Positions 25,175 through 39,047 of a DNA stretch of 64,000 bases are shown here, one piece after another. Origin of the DNA: Moringa oleifera. Its lineage: Eukaryota; Streptophyta; Magnoliopsida; Brassicales; Moringaceae. A program made the position numbers and the translations under genes. The first letter of the stretch is position 1; every line of letters begins with the position of its first letter. Under the pieces are notes generated by a model, which was not told the DNA's origin, did not search any database, and saw only the letters and a program-made list of their open reading frames with translations. The DNA is taken from assembly GCA_021397835.1 (NCBI GenBank), contig JAJFZO010000165.1, positions 1,178,001 to 1,242,000 of the forward strand. Reading direction: 5' to 3'.

Positions 25175-27851
25175 CTAATCATCCTTCATTAGGTCATCAT
25201 AATCACCATCATTATCAGCATTATCATCGACTAAATTAAAAGAAGCACCCTACTGACCTGAAGTAGCTTGCTTTGAACTCATTTGTCTAACAAACAGAAT
25301 GAGAAGCTTCTTTGCTGAAGCCATTTCTTTTTTGAGTTATTTTCTCTTTGATCTCTTATTTCCATCTAGCTTTACATTTCTTCTCTCAAATCTTTTTGTT
25401 GTATCTCCATCACATCACGTTCTTTCTATAGCCATTCTTTCTATCTTTTTTCTTTCCATTGCAGTACGTTCTCTTTGCAATTGATCTTCCATATCTACGT
25501 GTTCTTTTTCTAATTATTCCTCCATCTCTACTCATTCCCTATCTAATTGTTCTTGCATATCTTGAAAATAGAACATCATCTGTTGCATCGTGACATTGGA
25601 TGAGGTATGTGAAGATTGAGAACAAGAGCTTGATGATTCATAAAAAGCTACCTCTGATCCAAACTCAAATGCCCTACCCCTCTTATTCTTTCCACCTGTA
25701 GTTTGAAAAAAGAAGTGAAGTCATCAACAAATAATCCAAACTCTTATGAATCAAGATAAACAAAATAAAAGAATGTATTAAATCAAAGGAATTCAAATAT
25801 GGTTATACCACTTAATAAGAAGATTTCACACTATATTCTACTTGTTCTTGCACATAATTGACAAAATTAAAAAATTAAAAATATATTAAAGCAAGATAAA
25901 CAAACTCTTATGAATCAACAAAACCACACTATAGAAACGATAAATTAATTAACCTAAATGTATTGAAATATTTGAAAGAACTCAAGCCAAAAAAACTAAT
26001 AACAAAAGCAAAGGAATTTAAATATAAAAATTAGAAAAGAAAAAGTAAAAGAAAATTTAACTCAAATACTCAGCATATGGTTATACCACTTAATAAGCTA
26101 GTAGCACATATTATATTAAACACCATTATATACAACTAATGATAAGTTCACATTATATTCTAAAATAAAGTGAGATTGACACAAAATTAACTTGGATACA
26201 TTTAAGAAGAAGATGATCCATAGAATTGACGCTTATTGACAATAAAATAATAAAATTGTGTTATCTTGATAAGGTATTGTTCAAGAAAACATAAGAATTA
26301 AACTAACAAGAAAATGCAATAAAAAAAGTGATGTATATCATAATGACAACAAAAAAAAAATATATGAACATTCAATTCTAATAGGCAATAAAAAATGCCT
26401 TAACTTTCAACAATAAAATAAATTTGACTTATCCACAATAGCGTAACAAAAAAATAACCAAATACTAAAGATAAGATAAATATAAGATAGGTCTATGTCA
26501 AATAATCAAAACACAATATCAAGACATAGAACCTCTATGCAAAAGCCAAAATCTAATATTGTATTATTTATAACCAACCAAAACCTCAATAAAAACAAAA
26601 AATCATTAATTAATTTATTCCATTCAACAATTGAAGATAAATACATTCTATTTTAAATACTCACAAAAATATGTGCAGCTCTCTCTGTGGCCCATCTATC
26701 GGTTTCTTCATTATGATGCAACTTTCAAAACAAGTTTGGCATGTTGGGATCCCTCCCAAGTCTCTAGCCTAATAGATAACAAATAGAAAATAAAAATATG
26801 TCAAGTGTAACTAAATATATGATAAGTACATAAAAATAATTAATTGAATTGAAAACTTGCCATCTGTCTTCTATGTTACAAAATGGAAATAAATCCTCCT
26901 TCATGCATAATAGCTTCACTAAGAGATCGATTGTTCCTATTCCTTTGTGATATAGCTTGAAAGGTTGGGTCCAGTGTCCACTTAACAAACAATGCTTCTC
27001 GAATGGATGGCTGCATCAACATTCCCTTTGGCCTCTTCATTCAAATCGATGAAAGACTCAATTGGAGGACCTCTGTAGATTTAGACTCGCAAATCTATCT
27101 AACTACACCACCCATAAGTGAATCCCATCTGTATTTTTTTTTTGTAATAATATTAACTTCAAACTAATTAGTTAAGCATGCAAACTAACTGCAAGTATGG
27201 AAAATTAATATATGTAAATTAAACAATATGTTATACATATCACCTGAAATTAGACCCACCAAAAGTCGTGAAACTCAATCGAGATTTCACGCCATCCAGC
27301 CCACGACTGATCAAACTTTGACTTGATGATTCTAGAAACAACAAAAACTATCCGAGATATCGGTAACGACCTATAAAAAATAAATAAAAACATAAAATGT
27401 ACCATACAAAAATTAAAACAAAATAGCATTAATCAGATAAGGACAACATAGCAAAAAAGATAAACTATCATACTATTTCCCTATGGGCTGAATGTATGGC
27501 CTCATACTTTTTCCTTACAGGCTGAATGTATAGCCTACTATCTTTGACTGCACACCCAAACTTAATCGACGGTGTGTGAGCTATAGTTTCTCAAGGTGAT
27601 GGTATATGCTTCAATAATGATGGTCGAGGCGATGGTGCATGACATATAGGTGATAATGTATGAGCTGGAAATGATGGAGCATCCACCAAGGAAGACATTT
27701 TATTACCTTAGATCAATAGTGATTTAGTTGAAGGTGATTGTGTCTAAGTGAAAGATGATGGCAGCTGGGCTATAAAAGACATGTCCAACGTGTAAAACCA
27801 TTTACCCTTACCTCTAACACCACGAGCACCACGTGCCCTTCTCTCTGACAT
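25175..27851 (-). pseudogene. CACTA second gene (TNPA-like / Transposase_24-like)
   Basis: The start is placed at the ATG at 27851-27849, which opens MSERRARGARGVRGKGKW, a basic N-terminus typical of the second CACTA product. Further along the minus strand are fragments of the Transposase_24 (PTTA/En-Spm) region: a RDPNMPNLF...KLHHNEETDRWATERAAHIF-type stretch at about 26760-26650, preceded by an LSGHWTQPFKLYHK-type stretch at about 26985-26930. The C-terminal part (about 25640-25290) is a coiled-coil-like, Gln/Glu/Arg/Lys-rich stretch (QQMMFYFQDMQEQLDRE), and the end is acidic (DDNADNDGDYDDLMKDD) with a stop near 25175. Introns may explain some gaps, but in-frame stops also appear, so it is called a pseudogene. 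Such proteins bind the subterminal repeats, which lie just beyond its end. Confidence 0.65.
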
Positions 27852-28199
27852 CTGTGAATAATGAAGGAAGTATATGTAGTGAGAGAACTAAAACATTGGC
27901 ATAAAATCTAATTTGTAATGCATGCAATCATAAACCTTGATAACCAATCACTATCAATAACGTCATTCACAAAAGTATCTTCATCACTATCAAACTTCCT
28001 ACAATTAAATGATACTTCTTCATCTTCATCTACATCTACCAATTGAACTAAATCTTCCTCAATTTGAATCTCTTCACTTGATCATTTATCTCTCTTAAAT
28101 TATCTACAATTTGATCATCAAAAGAGATTATAGTCAGCTATTGCATCATATCATCTTGGAATGGATCATTTAGTAATTCAATTTGGTTTCTCACTTTAG

Positions 28200-30345
28200 T
28201 TTTGACCATACACCAATCTCTCTTTTATGGAGTGGCATTACAATATGGTGCAAAATATACTTGTTCTACTTGATATGCAAAAAAGAATGTATCTTTCCTC
28301 TATATCTCTTATTAGTTTAACCTTAATGGTTCCATACTTGGGGTAGATTCTTGTACCCATAATCAAACCATCTACAATTAAAGACTGTTAATTATTTCAC
28401 TGGTATACTAAGATACTTAATCTATATAATTTCTTCTATGATTCCATGATACATATAGTCTATACTTGTTAAAGCTACTCCAGAGTTGACCTTATTTATT
28501 GGTCCCCATACTAAATCATGCAAAAATGTATCAGTCCCCCCATTCATAGGATTATGCACTTAATAACATATCAACAAAAACAGATCTTTTTCAATATAAA
28601 AGCTATTAAAAGTTACATTATTTTACAATTCTAGAGAGAAGACCATGAAAATTACTTACATAATCCTTGAACCAAACAACGAAGTCTGGTTATATACATT
28701 TACTTATATCGACTTCTCATAAATGTGCTGAGGATGTGGTTAATATGTGAATGTATATTCTGCAAGTATATATTTGATATGTGTCAAATTATATGTAATA
28801 TAATTCAAGTAAAAATTACTAGTATATGTAATAAAACTTATTGCACAAAGGGTTCAACTTCAAGATAATTAATAAGCATGTATTTACTTAACTTGAACAC
28901 TTCCTTCTATAGGAGATAATGAGACTTACACAACCTTTCACTTCGACTAGGATAATTAAAGACAGAAAGTTATGGAATATTAGATGACTCTCCACCATTG
29001 TCGTTTCATGACATTCTTCGACTTCTAGCTTGGACATGTGCCCCAAAGAAGTGACAATAAAAAGTTGATGTCTTTTCCATCATGTAACACTCACAGATGG
29101 AACCTTCCATGCAAGCTTTTTTTAAACTTTTTTTTAGATTATGTAAAAATTTACAAAATAATATTTAAACAGCATTAAGATGGTCATATAAGTTCAGTAT
29201 ATTTAGATTATCCAAAATTTTAACCATACAATTTATATCTCTCAAATGGATGCATTCATCTGTATTGTACTAGTCCTCAACTCGTGCTTCATACACTAAG
29301 TGCACACACAAGTGTTCCTTGATGTCAAAAAAAGTAGGAGGAAATATCTTTTCTGACTTGGAGAAAATTATGATAAGATTGTTGTCCGTCATGTCTAACT
29401 TATTCTTTTCCAATGTTGACAAAAAACAGGTCTTTGAAGAATATAATTAATTCAATGATAGCTTCCCAGATAGGCATGGGCAAGCAACTAAATGCAATTG
29501 ACAATAATCTCTTTATCACCACATCACAATCATGGCTTTTCATATGTTTTGATGTGCATGTTCGAATATCTACACATCTACCCAAGTTAGATGCATATCC
29601 ATAAGGTAACTTCAACTTTTTCATCCATAACCTTCTTCTAGTCCATATCTTATGTATATTGAGCTTTAGGTTTGATGAAACTTTCGTTACCTCTATCTTC
29701 GAGGTGCAAGTCATTTCAACAGCATTATAAAGGTAGATCCAACCTTGCCTTGACATTATCCTTAGTTTTTTCCTTGATATCCATCATTGTATTAAATATA
29801 TTCTTAAAAACATTGGCTTTCGTATGCCTGACATCTATATTATAAGGTAATAAATAAAATTAATACAATAAATTCCAATAGATATTGCTTTAGTAAAGTT
29901 ATGTAACTCTCCAAGTGTTTGCTGCTAGCCTTTTATGTCAGTTATCTTTGGAAACTGCATAATTATCTCATACGCTTTTTCACCGGAGAGTCTCCTTGGT
30001 GGTTCACCTAATTCACTTCCACCCTTGATAAAATTCCTCCTATTTTGTCTCAATGGACAGTTCATTGGAAGAATTTATCAATGACAATCAAAGTAACACA
30101 TCTTTCTACCATATTTTAAGTGGAAAGTTTTTGATGATCGCATGCAAATTAGACAACCTAATCGACATATTGTTTGCTAACTCAATAACATGCCATATGC
30201 AAGAAAGTCATAGATAGTCCACAACAGCGTAGCTTTCATATAAAAATTCTACTTCAATGAGATATCATAAGTTTTTACATCAGAATCCCATAATAGTTTT
30301 AGATCTTCAATCAATAGTAAAAACTCCTTGAATTAAGCATAAACA
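28200..30345 (-). pseudogene. CACTA TNP2-type transposase pseudogene
   Basis: Reading from 30345 downward, conserved TNP2 blocks appear in order: IEDLKLLWDSDVKTYD and a MKATLLWTIYDF block (30335-30200), KYGRKMCYFDCH (near 30110), and a GGSELGEPPRRLSGEK block (30035-29980). Then comes the LPYGYASNLGRCVD...KHMKSHDCDVVIKRLLSIAF stretch (in the open frame 29756-29400), the usual hallmark of the family. Downstream are a DUF4218-like QYR.MHPFERY motif (near 29250) and a DUF4216-like segment (FFFAYQVEQVYFAPYC, 28300-28230). The N-terminal third, including the zinc-finger-like start, is missing. Multiple stops and frame shifts show it is dead. The encoded enzyme would cut at CACTA termini. Confidence 0.88.
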
Positions 30346-33300
30346 AGTATCCTAGAGGCTACGAGAAAGATCTGAGGGTAATCTCGTATTGTTGCCTCAT
30401 AAAGCCTTTCTTACTTTCTATATGCAATACTTTGTCTAGCCTCGATCTTTTCCCCCCTCGTAAATAAGACAATTACTAGCCTAAAAGTTGCTTGATGCTA
30501 AGTCTATCTTCATTTCGTTATTTCTCCAAAAGAGCCAAATACTCGGTCGTTGTCCATCAATTTCAATAACTTCAGATAGTTGTAAGCTTCATTAGAAATT
30601 TGTTAGCAACAGTATATCTTGTGCGAGTCTCAAGAAATACTAATATACTAAGATCCTGAGATCGATGTAAATCAGATAAATTCCTTTTAAGCTTGTTCAC
30701 ACTCCTCTCACTTTGTTCTTAACTAACCTAGTAGGAAGTTTAAAAGACAAGAAATTCCTCTTCTTTATTGTTCGTAGTGGATTGATATCTCGCTTTTGTC
30801 CTTTTGCCAAAGCCCCTCCCTTTCAAATGGTTACAAGCTAGAGTGAATCATATAAACGCAAAACTTCCCCTAGTATTAGTTTCAAGTACGTTAGTTACTT
30901 GACATGGGACCAGACATCAGCGATTTTAAACACAACTTATGAAAAATAAGTATTGAGTTAATATGCCCATCATCAAGAAGTTTGCACGAGACTATACAAT
31001 CTAAGCTAGAAAGATAAGATATTTGCTTTTTTTTTTCTAACTCTTTCGATCTACTTGTGTTAAGCAAAGCCAAAGTATTTAGTTTCGTTCTATCCGGGTT
31101 CAAAACAAGTTTCCTTCTTTCTTTAGTTAGATAGAGGATGGATTCCTTGTTGGAGTACATAGTGGTTTAGAAAAGGACATATCGCTTCTTTTCCAACACT
31201 CTAGCTAAGCTAAAAGTCAAACAGACTTAATCTCCATGATTGAGGGGAGGAAGATAACCTATGCTATCATTAAGCATTCTTCTTTACGGTATCTATCATT
31301 TGATAGAAGAGAAATGAGAATCAATATCCTTTTCCACTGAAGCTCAACATGCATAATTTGAATCGCATGACTGAATGGGGCACCTAGCACTTTCCTTAAC
31401 TCTCAAGGTAAAGTAAACCTTAAACGTTGTGCAAACTCATCAGACTTCCAATTCAATTTAGGCTTACTTTTGACACCAAGTAAATTATTTCAACACGTGA
31501 AAGACAAAGGATCAGATTTATCAAATCGATGATATTTACACCCTTACCCTTATGAGAGGGAAGACCAGCTTGTCATGGGGAAAGGATTTTTTTTGAAAGG
31601 TTAGTACCAATGTGATATTTTATAAATAAGTAAAAAACTAAAGCTTATCTTTTTATTTATATTTACGATACCCTGACTTGAATTCACTTTGGGAAAGTCT
31701 TTCTTTCTCTTAAAAGTAGGTCTCAGCTCCATAGCATGAACAGGTTGAGGTATGAAATTCCTACCTAAAAGAAAAGAAAGGCAAAAGAGATAAGAAAATT
31801 TTAAGCTAAATTCCCATTCTAGTGGAACTCTCTTAACCTAAAAGAGACTTGGTTGGTGCAAATTGAGTTGTCTCCATCGAAAGGCAAGATCCCAAAAATC
31901 TTATTTAGGGCTCGAACCTCTATCGAAGGGGTTTTGGAACTAGCTTATGCCATAGAGTAGAAATCTAGTCTTCGATAAGGCTTTTACTCCTACTTTGCCT
32001 GGGCCTACTACGCACCTTGATTGAAACAAAAGATTTAAAGATGTTTGGGTCCGTGTTATACTTTTACTAGTTTTTTTCTTCATTATCGATTTGCAAGCCT
32101 AAAGTTAAGGAAAAGAAGTACATCTCATGTGTGTATATATATATATAATGGGACCAAACTTGGCTTAAGTAGAGGTCATACGCTCGATCGAAGAAAAATG
32201 TAAGCTTTTTTGTAGAATATATAAGAGATACCTAAAAAAGGACTTTTATTTGGATCCTTTTTGAACCACCTAGGAGACCATGTGAACGCGAGCTTTCTAG
32301 TTTATCCTGATGATATAAATAACCTATATCAAATATGGGTGGAAGGTAGGAAAGGATAAAAAGGCAGCTTCCTTTAGTAAGGGAGATGTCTTCTTCCTTT
32401 CCCTTTGAAGAGCAAATAACAAGCAGATAGGAGCACTTTGCAAGTGTATGAATGTACCAAAGAAAAGAAGATATTAGTTAAGGCAGGTTTGAAAGAAGTG
32501 TAAGGGTACAAATCTAAGTCTTAGCTGAGAAAGGCAATGTTTGTTGATCAATTGCCTTGGAAACCAAATTTGTCCTAAAAGGAGCATTAGCCATACCATG
32601 TAACTATAAGACGAAGGGATTTAAGGAAGGGCTTTTTCCTTCGTGATCCTTTTTGGACTTTGACTTCTCACATGAGCCTTAATCTCACATTTTGTATGTG
32701 AAAAAAAGTATAATTCTAGTCATATACCAAACACTCGCTAATGAGTCCTACATCTTCACAACTGTAATATTCCCCTTGCATAAAAGCTACTAACTGTTCC
32801 CAAAAAGTGCGAGGGGCCCAGAATAACTCAGGTAGCTTCTACTAGATGTCCATGCCTATAATTAAGGTGAGTAAGCATATAACCATTTCTAAATAATTCC
32901 CTGACAAATAAGAAAATTGGTTAATTAATTGGAAAGATAGTCCCGTCATGAATCATATCGCTTTGATCGATTGCTAAAATGTACTTCAACACCATTATCT
33001 TGAATCTTTAAAAATGAGTAATTGGACTTATGCCATAGTATAAATCCAGCTAGAAAAGAAGTAAGGAGTAGTCAAATCAAAACATTTGAATAATAGATGG
33101 CACGAGTAACATACATTATTAGTCAATGGAAGTTACTTTTTACTTCTTGACTCGGATTTAATGAAAGCAAAGATATGCCATTTATTTTTTCTATCCGACT
33201 TCATGATCGAGTCACGATCCCCCTATACCTATAGGGAAGGGTTAGGATCTTTTCATGAAAAGGATTTAATTCTCGCTCAAAGGCTTAAAACTCAAGTTTG

Positions 33301-36300
33301 AAGTCCATCCAATATGTTTAGGCCATCGATGGGTTTTCCCGCCCTTTCGTTTAACAAAAACCTTAGATTAGGCTTTGGTAAGCTGTTAATAAGTAAATCT
33401 TACTATTTTTCCTATCTATAATAAGAAAATGGACAAAAGAAATGTTGTTAAAAAAGGCAGGCTCCAAAAAAAAAAAAAAATAGGGTTAAGAGTGACCGTA
33501 AGAGATGTTTAATCAAGTCTTATTCCCTATGTTTAATTCCCTCTCTCAACTGAGCCTTTAACTCTCACTAGATTGAAAACTAACTTAATATTGTCCATCT
33601 AACTCGTAACCCTTCTTTCAAAGAAATTGGCCTGCTAGCAAAACAAAGGCAACTCAACTATGTGTAAGGGAATTCGCTAAATGACTATGAACTATAACTT
33701 TAACTAGATATTTCTCCTTGACACTTACTTTAACGAACTTCTACCATATGAGAAATTAATTCCTCTTTCACTAGGTCGAGTCATTTAATTCCACAGATTA
33801 TGACTAGTCCTCCTTTAGACTGACATCAAGAATATAACTGACTATAAAACTAGAAGAAAAAGTAAAAAATGGAACTGGCCTTAGCACTCAAATTAAAGCT
33901 TTTAGTAGGTGATATATCATCTGTTGTTGGCACCAGTTCTTTTCTTGTTAGTAAGCGTATGGGCCAATATGAAAATAGCTTTAGCTTCTTAGCCTAATAG
34001 ATAGATTGCTTGGTATTCCAAGTATTCTTATTAAAAGTCCATTAGCCTTGTTATTGCGGGTATCCATCTTAGACATTATATTATATATTCGCTATTACAG
34101 TTAAAACTTACTTTAGATTGTTACGCTAAAATCATTAGAGCAGGAAATTAGTAAATATATAACCCTGTAAACTAGCTTGCCCAAAGAAAAAGAGAATAAA
34201 TCTTGCCCTTATAAATGGAATGAATATATAGGTCTTGGTTATAATAATGTAGGCATAGGAGAAGACATATTTTAAGCCTTTCTATTGACTATGGTAAGGA
34301 CCAAACTTCAGGTTTAAATATCTAGTGTTTACTTGGGTAGTTACCAAAAGCCAATAATTTTATCTTATGCTCCCAAAAAAGAAAGTTCAAAAAGAAAGCA
34401 AGTAGTTGAGTTTGCTGAGCACATCACCTATCCTAGATTGATTGTTCACATTGAGTAACTAGATAGCCCAACTCTAATATAGAAGGTGCCTCATCAGATA
34501 AGATGTATAAATCATGAAACTATCGATCAGTCAAAAAGCCTCTTCTAATGTATGATCTCATTGCTAAGGGATTTTTCCATAAAACTTTTTTCGTTTTGAT
34601 ACTGCTTATGCAATCCATATTGTCAACCTCTCTCTTATTGCGCCTTTTCATTATCTACATGGTACATCATTTCGTGCATTATTTAATCCTTCTTTATCAT
34701 TCCTTCAGCTTCAGATAGGTGAATTAATGGGCTTATTTTCTTTCCTTTTCCCATCAGTTGGGGAAAGTGGCTCCGTTACTCTTTGCTTTAATTCAATAGT
34801 TGGAACTCTTTGTCGATTGGTTATGCCTAGGGCAAGCCTCTTAAGAGACCATGAGAACAAGTCCCTGTATTCTTATTTTCTCTTTTACACTCAAGTAATC
34901 CAACAAGTCCTTTTCTTTTCTTTATAATATGACACTTTTCCCTCAAAGTTGGAACAAGGGCTTCCCACCTACACAGACTAAGAGCTTGGCCCAAAGAGTG
35001 CTTTCAGTGTGGCATGTGATAAGCCAAGTTTAGTGATCACAAAAATATCATCAGAGAAGAAAGTCATTGATTTAGAAGGACCAATGACGATCCTATCTTA
35101 AAGGAGAAGGAGTATGAAGAGTTAGTTTTCTTTAAAGAATGAGAATAAATTAGACAATCATGCCATTTGATAGAAGTCTTTTATAGAAGGAAAGCTTGTA
35201 CCGAGTAAGTGGAGAGGAAAGCTCTCTAAAGATTCTTATCTTATTCCATTCCCGTGGCTCAACCAACAAGAAAGAATTAATGACTCTTGTAGCTTGATAA
35301 ATGAAGTGGAACATACTCAATTGCCTGCTTTGCTTATTTTTTTTTCTTTTGACACTCTTTGATGGATCACAAGAAAGCATCCAAATGCGAATTTCATTGC
35401 ACACCAACTTGTAAAAAAATTGGATCCCGCCTTTAAACCAAAAAAGATTAAGATGGAATCCCATGCGTGATGAAGATGAACCAAGTTAATTAAATATAAG
35501 AGGCATGCCATTTCTTTAAAGTGGGAGACAAGCCTGTCAAGTGATCATAATAGCCGTTAAATGAAGTCTTAAAATGAAAAGAAATTAGAAAAGCACAAAA
35601 GCCGATAAAGAAAGAAAGAATTGAAGCCCCAAGAATTAGCTTTCGGAAGAATACCTGCCATTAAACATCAATGCAAAGGCCAAATTTTGGCTAGCTTAAT
35701 ATGCATTAAACTAGTCAAGTAAGTCTTTTATTGCATCTATTGCATCGCTGAACACCCGTACATGCAAGTGAAATGGTTAACAAAGTAGTAATATCTCAAA
35801 ATGAAGGATGACGTAATAGGTTAGAATCCTAGATTCTCTAAAAGCAAAGCTTAGTTAAAGAATTAAGTAACTCGTTTGTTGGGAAGCCTGATCAAGACTA
35901 AAGCGAGTGAAAATCATGAATTTTTTGGATCACTCACATTGAAACATGCGAAAAGGAATGAATTACTTAGAGCCTTAGGGCCATTAAACTTAAAAGAACT
36001 ATGAGTGGGATGGACTAGCTAATAGTCCAATTCTTGATGGTCAAAAAAGAACTAATTATGTTGGGAGCTCCATAGCTAATTAACTCCTAAAGGCGGGTAA
36101 GAGTCAATCTCACTTAGAGTTTCATATGTGCCTACAAGTGATCAATGGAGGAGGATCCATAACACTTGAAGATGAGGAAGATGACTATAAGCGGTTGGGA
36201 CCTAGCCCAATAGTGAAGGAAGCATAAGCAGTTAAAGCATTCAAGTAGCCTGAAGAAAGCCCCCAAATAGTGCCACGAGCAATAGCTTTGGAAGCATGCC

Positions 36301-37510
36301 TATCAAAGGACAACAGGCTTATACTTATCGTAGAGGTTAAGTGGTAGGTCTGGGGTGGGTTCAAGCCCCATAAGAGGACTACCACTTTATTAAACTGAGC
36401 AAATAAAAAGCTTGTGGCTTTAGGAATTAAATTCATTTCCTAAATAATTGTGAGACTTTGAAAGTCACACTTTGACACGAATGAACTGAGACCACTTGCA
36501 CTTCAAGCAGAGAATATAGATAGGTGGCCAATCACTGCTTTCATTCAAGTTATGTAGGTAAAGATCCAAAAAGGACTTCATCATTGATAGCCACTTTTGT
36601 TAAACATGAGTAGGAAACTAGAAAAAGATATCACTTTTTAGCTGCAATTGACCACCTATTAAACCCAAAGAAAAAAGGCAAGATTGAAGGCTTCACATTG
36701 CACACCTAAGAGAAATATGGAAGAGGGCCAATTTCGAGGATCAAAAATAAGTGGAGTAGTAGCTTATTATTAGTGCTAAAAAATTCAGTTGAGCTAGCTA
36801 GTCTTTTAACTAGGCTAGGCAAAAAAACAAGAATGTCTCACCTTTTTGATGAATTAATAAGCGAGCATTGACCTCTTTGACTTAATAAAAATAGAGTCCC
36901 GAGATAAGATGACACATTTTCTATGTTGCCTCAGTAATAAAGAATATTCCTTATCCTAATGTACTTAGGTCTATTACAATTTCACTGGTGAAAGTCGATA
37001 TCGATAACAAGGGTGAAAAGTTATTAAACACCAGGATAAGAGAGAGAAAGAAAATAGCTAGGCCTTTAGGTAGGGAATGCGTAAGTACAACTAGGAATGT
37101 TAGGTGTGACCGAAGTCTATAAGATTTAACCTTAAGAAATGCTGATCGAGGGAAAAAAAAAAGATAGGAAAATTCCTCTTTCCTAAACTGATGACATCAA
37201 AAAAGAAGCTACTTTTACTTTGGCATAAAGTAATTACGTAAGAGGTACCACCTAGCCCCATATTTTTTCTTAATTTGCAGAGTTTAGTGGGAACCAAAAG
37301 AAGAACATTTTCGTTATTAGGTCAACTAGGCCAAACTCCCTCTTAATTTGAGCATCAAGCAAATGGAAAGCCTTATCCAAGAATAGGAGTGATGAAAGCC
37401 TTAAGCTTCTGACCTAAGGAAAAGCCCAATCTTATGGAGTAAAAGGAGAGAGCTATTATTAGAGGAGCCAATTTTGCCTTTTTCAAAAATGTCCTTAGTC
37501 TTTACCTCAG
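30346..37510. other. Unassigned sequence between the two CACTA-like elements
   Basis: Seven kilobases without a recognised gene. Several medium ORFs exist: 30891-31160 minus (89 codons), 34727-34927 plus, 35150-35464 minus (104 codons, with an overlapping 35317-35511) and 36185-36436 minus (83 codons, MNLIPKATSFLFAQFNKVVV...). None shows a domain I can name. Composition matches the other mitochondrial-spacer-like parts. An A-run lies at about 33467-33480 and a short AT dinucleotide run near 32135. Confidence 0.35.
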
Positions 37511-37529
37511 TACTACAAATAAAAGATTT

Positions 37530-37735
37530 AATGATAAGTAAAAATGACTTTCAATGATAGTTCTAGAATTGTTATCTTTGTTCATGTCAATAAAGAAGGG
37601 GAACTTTAATGATATTTATTGGAAACTATCATTAAAGGGCCCCTTCTTTAATGATAGATCTTTTAAAACTGTCATTAAAGACCCCCTGATAGTTTTTTTA
37701 AAATTAACCTTAAAAGCCTAAGATTTAATGACAGT
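37530..37735. repeat. Subterminal inverted repeats (ttaatgatag / ctgtcattaaag)
   Basis: Copies include tttaatgataag near 37528, caatgatagttctagaattgtta near 37553, ctttaatgatatttattgg near 37604, actatcattaaagggcccc near 37624, ctttaatgatagatc near 37649, actgtcattaaagacccc near 37668 and tttaatgacagttc near 37723. Alternating orientation could form hairpins. Confidence 0.75.
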
Positions 37736-38750
37736 TCAAAATAAATACAAAATTACTATATACAAATTATCCAAACCTACATATATAAAATTCTTCCCAT
37801 CAAGTACATATCTTTCACACATCAACCATATATTTTTATCTTGTATACATCAACATAATTCTTTGTAATATCCGGACAAAATTTTCTCCATCAAAATTAC
37901 ATTGCAATATATAAATATTACACACTTCAATTAGACTTGGCTGACACATATAAGTACACAATTATCAAGTACGTCAATCTTTATTCTTTCTATGTACTCC
38001 AATGAAGCAACTATACTATCTTCCTTTCCTCAACATAATTACACCAACATTACACCGACACTTCAACATTTCAATACCAACACTTTAATGAGATAACTTT
38101 TTTCTTTCTATACACTTCAATATCATTCTTACTCAAATCATCATTACTTCTTCAATATTTGAAAACACTTCAACATAATCCAATCCAAAAAGTAATAAAA
38201 TATGAAGAAAGAAAAAAAACTTGATATCATAATTGAACATCATATGTACAATACATGAGTTTAAATATACATTATCATACACAATCCTAAAAGTTTAGCT
38301 AAATAAATTCAATGATGTTCATGCTTACCAAAATCTTTAAGGTTCAACTTTCTAATTTGGCACTCCGAAGAAATTATCCAACCTATTTTCTAACTTCATC
38401 AATATCTAATTGACTGTAAGTATTTATATCTACTAACTATTTTTTAAAAAAAAATTAATATAATTAAAACTTCTAGTAAGTACATTAATTATCAAAGTAA
38501 TTACATAAGTAAATGCTTAAAAACTAACTATTTTCGCATATGAGATATTTTTGTCACATCTGTTAATGATGTCCTTTATTTGTAATTAATTAGTTAATTG
38601 ATACATAATTGATTAGTTAACATCCAATTAACTACTTTACAAGCACTAGTAAATTAGTTAAAATTTAAATAAATGATTTATAATCAATTAATTAATACAT
38701 AGTCAATTAATTAACATCTAATTAAATACTTTACAAATATCTAACTAGTA

Positions 38751-38860
38751 AATTAATTAAAATTTAAATAATATTAAATTATTTACTTTATGAGCATCAA
38801 ATTAATTAAAATTTAAATAATATTAAATTATCTACTTTATGAGCATCAAATTAATTAATT
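38751..38860. repeat. 49-bp tandem repeat, about 2.2 copies
   Basis: The unit beginning aattaattaaaatttaaata and ending tttatgagcatca starts at 38751, recurs at 38800 with a single T/C change, and starts a third time at 38849 before breaking off. A recent slippage or unequal event in the AT-rich part of the element. Confidence 0.9.
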
Positions 38861-39047
38861 ATTATTTATTTAAGATTTAACTAATATTAAATTAAGTTCA
38901 TCATAAAATCAATATAAATTTGAAAAACTATACCAAAACTTATCTAACAAAATTTATTCAAACATAAATTCATCAAAATATAAAGTCATCTAACTAATAT
39001 ATACTTAACTCATCAAAATATAAATTCATCTAACTATCATCAATTAA

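Larger units (their letters stand above)
24139..30345 (-). mobile_element. CACTA (En/Spm-type) DNA transposon, minus strand, probably missing its 5' terminus
   Basis: The left end reads CACTATAAGAAA at 24139-24150, the standard CACTA terminal inverted repeat. Inward lie subterminal repeats (24490-24810), then on the minus strand a TNPA/Transposase_24-like gene (27851 down to about 25175) and a TNP2-type transposase (30345 down to about 28200). A matching terminus (a TTTCTTATAGTG-like end) was not found beyond 30345. Transposase similarity stops abruptly at about 30345 within the coding region, which suggests the 5' part was deleted or truncated. All coding parts carry stops, so the copy is inactive. 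At 24136-24138 'tat' would be the 3-bp target duplication, but its partner cannot be seen. Confidence 0.85.
37511..39047 (+). mobile_element. Second CACTA-like element, one end only
   Basis: TACTACAAATAAAAG at 37511-37525 looks like a CACTA terminus whose first C has become T (CACTACAAA...). It is followed by subterminal repeats of ttaatgatag / ctgtcattaaag type at 37530-37735 in both orientations, as in many plant CACTA elements. The remainder (37740-39047) is AT-rich, with no transposase block and no opposite terminus before plastid-type DNA starts at 39048. It is therefore a non-autonomous or truncated copy. The trinucleotide cag precedes it. Confidence 0.55.

Noticed and set aside
36335..36375. 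tRNA-like T-arm text (gggtgggttcaagccccataa)
   Set aside because: No matching D-arm or anticodon stem at correct spacing on either strand.
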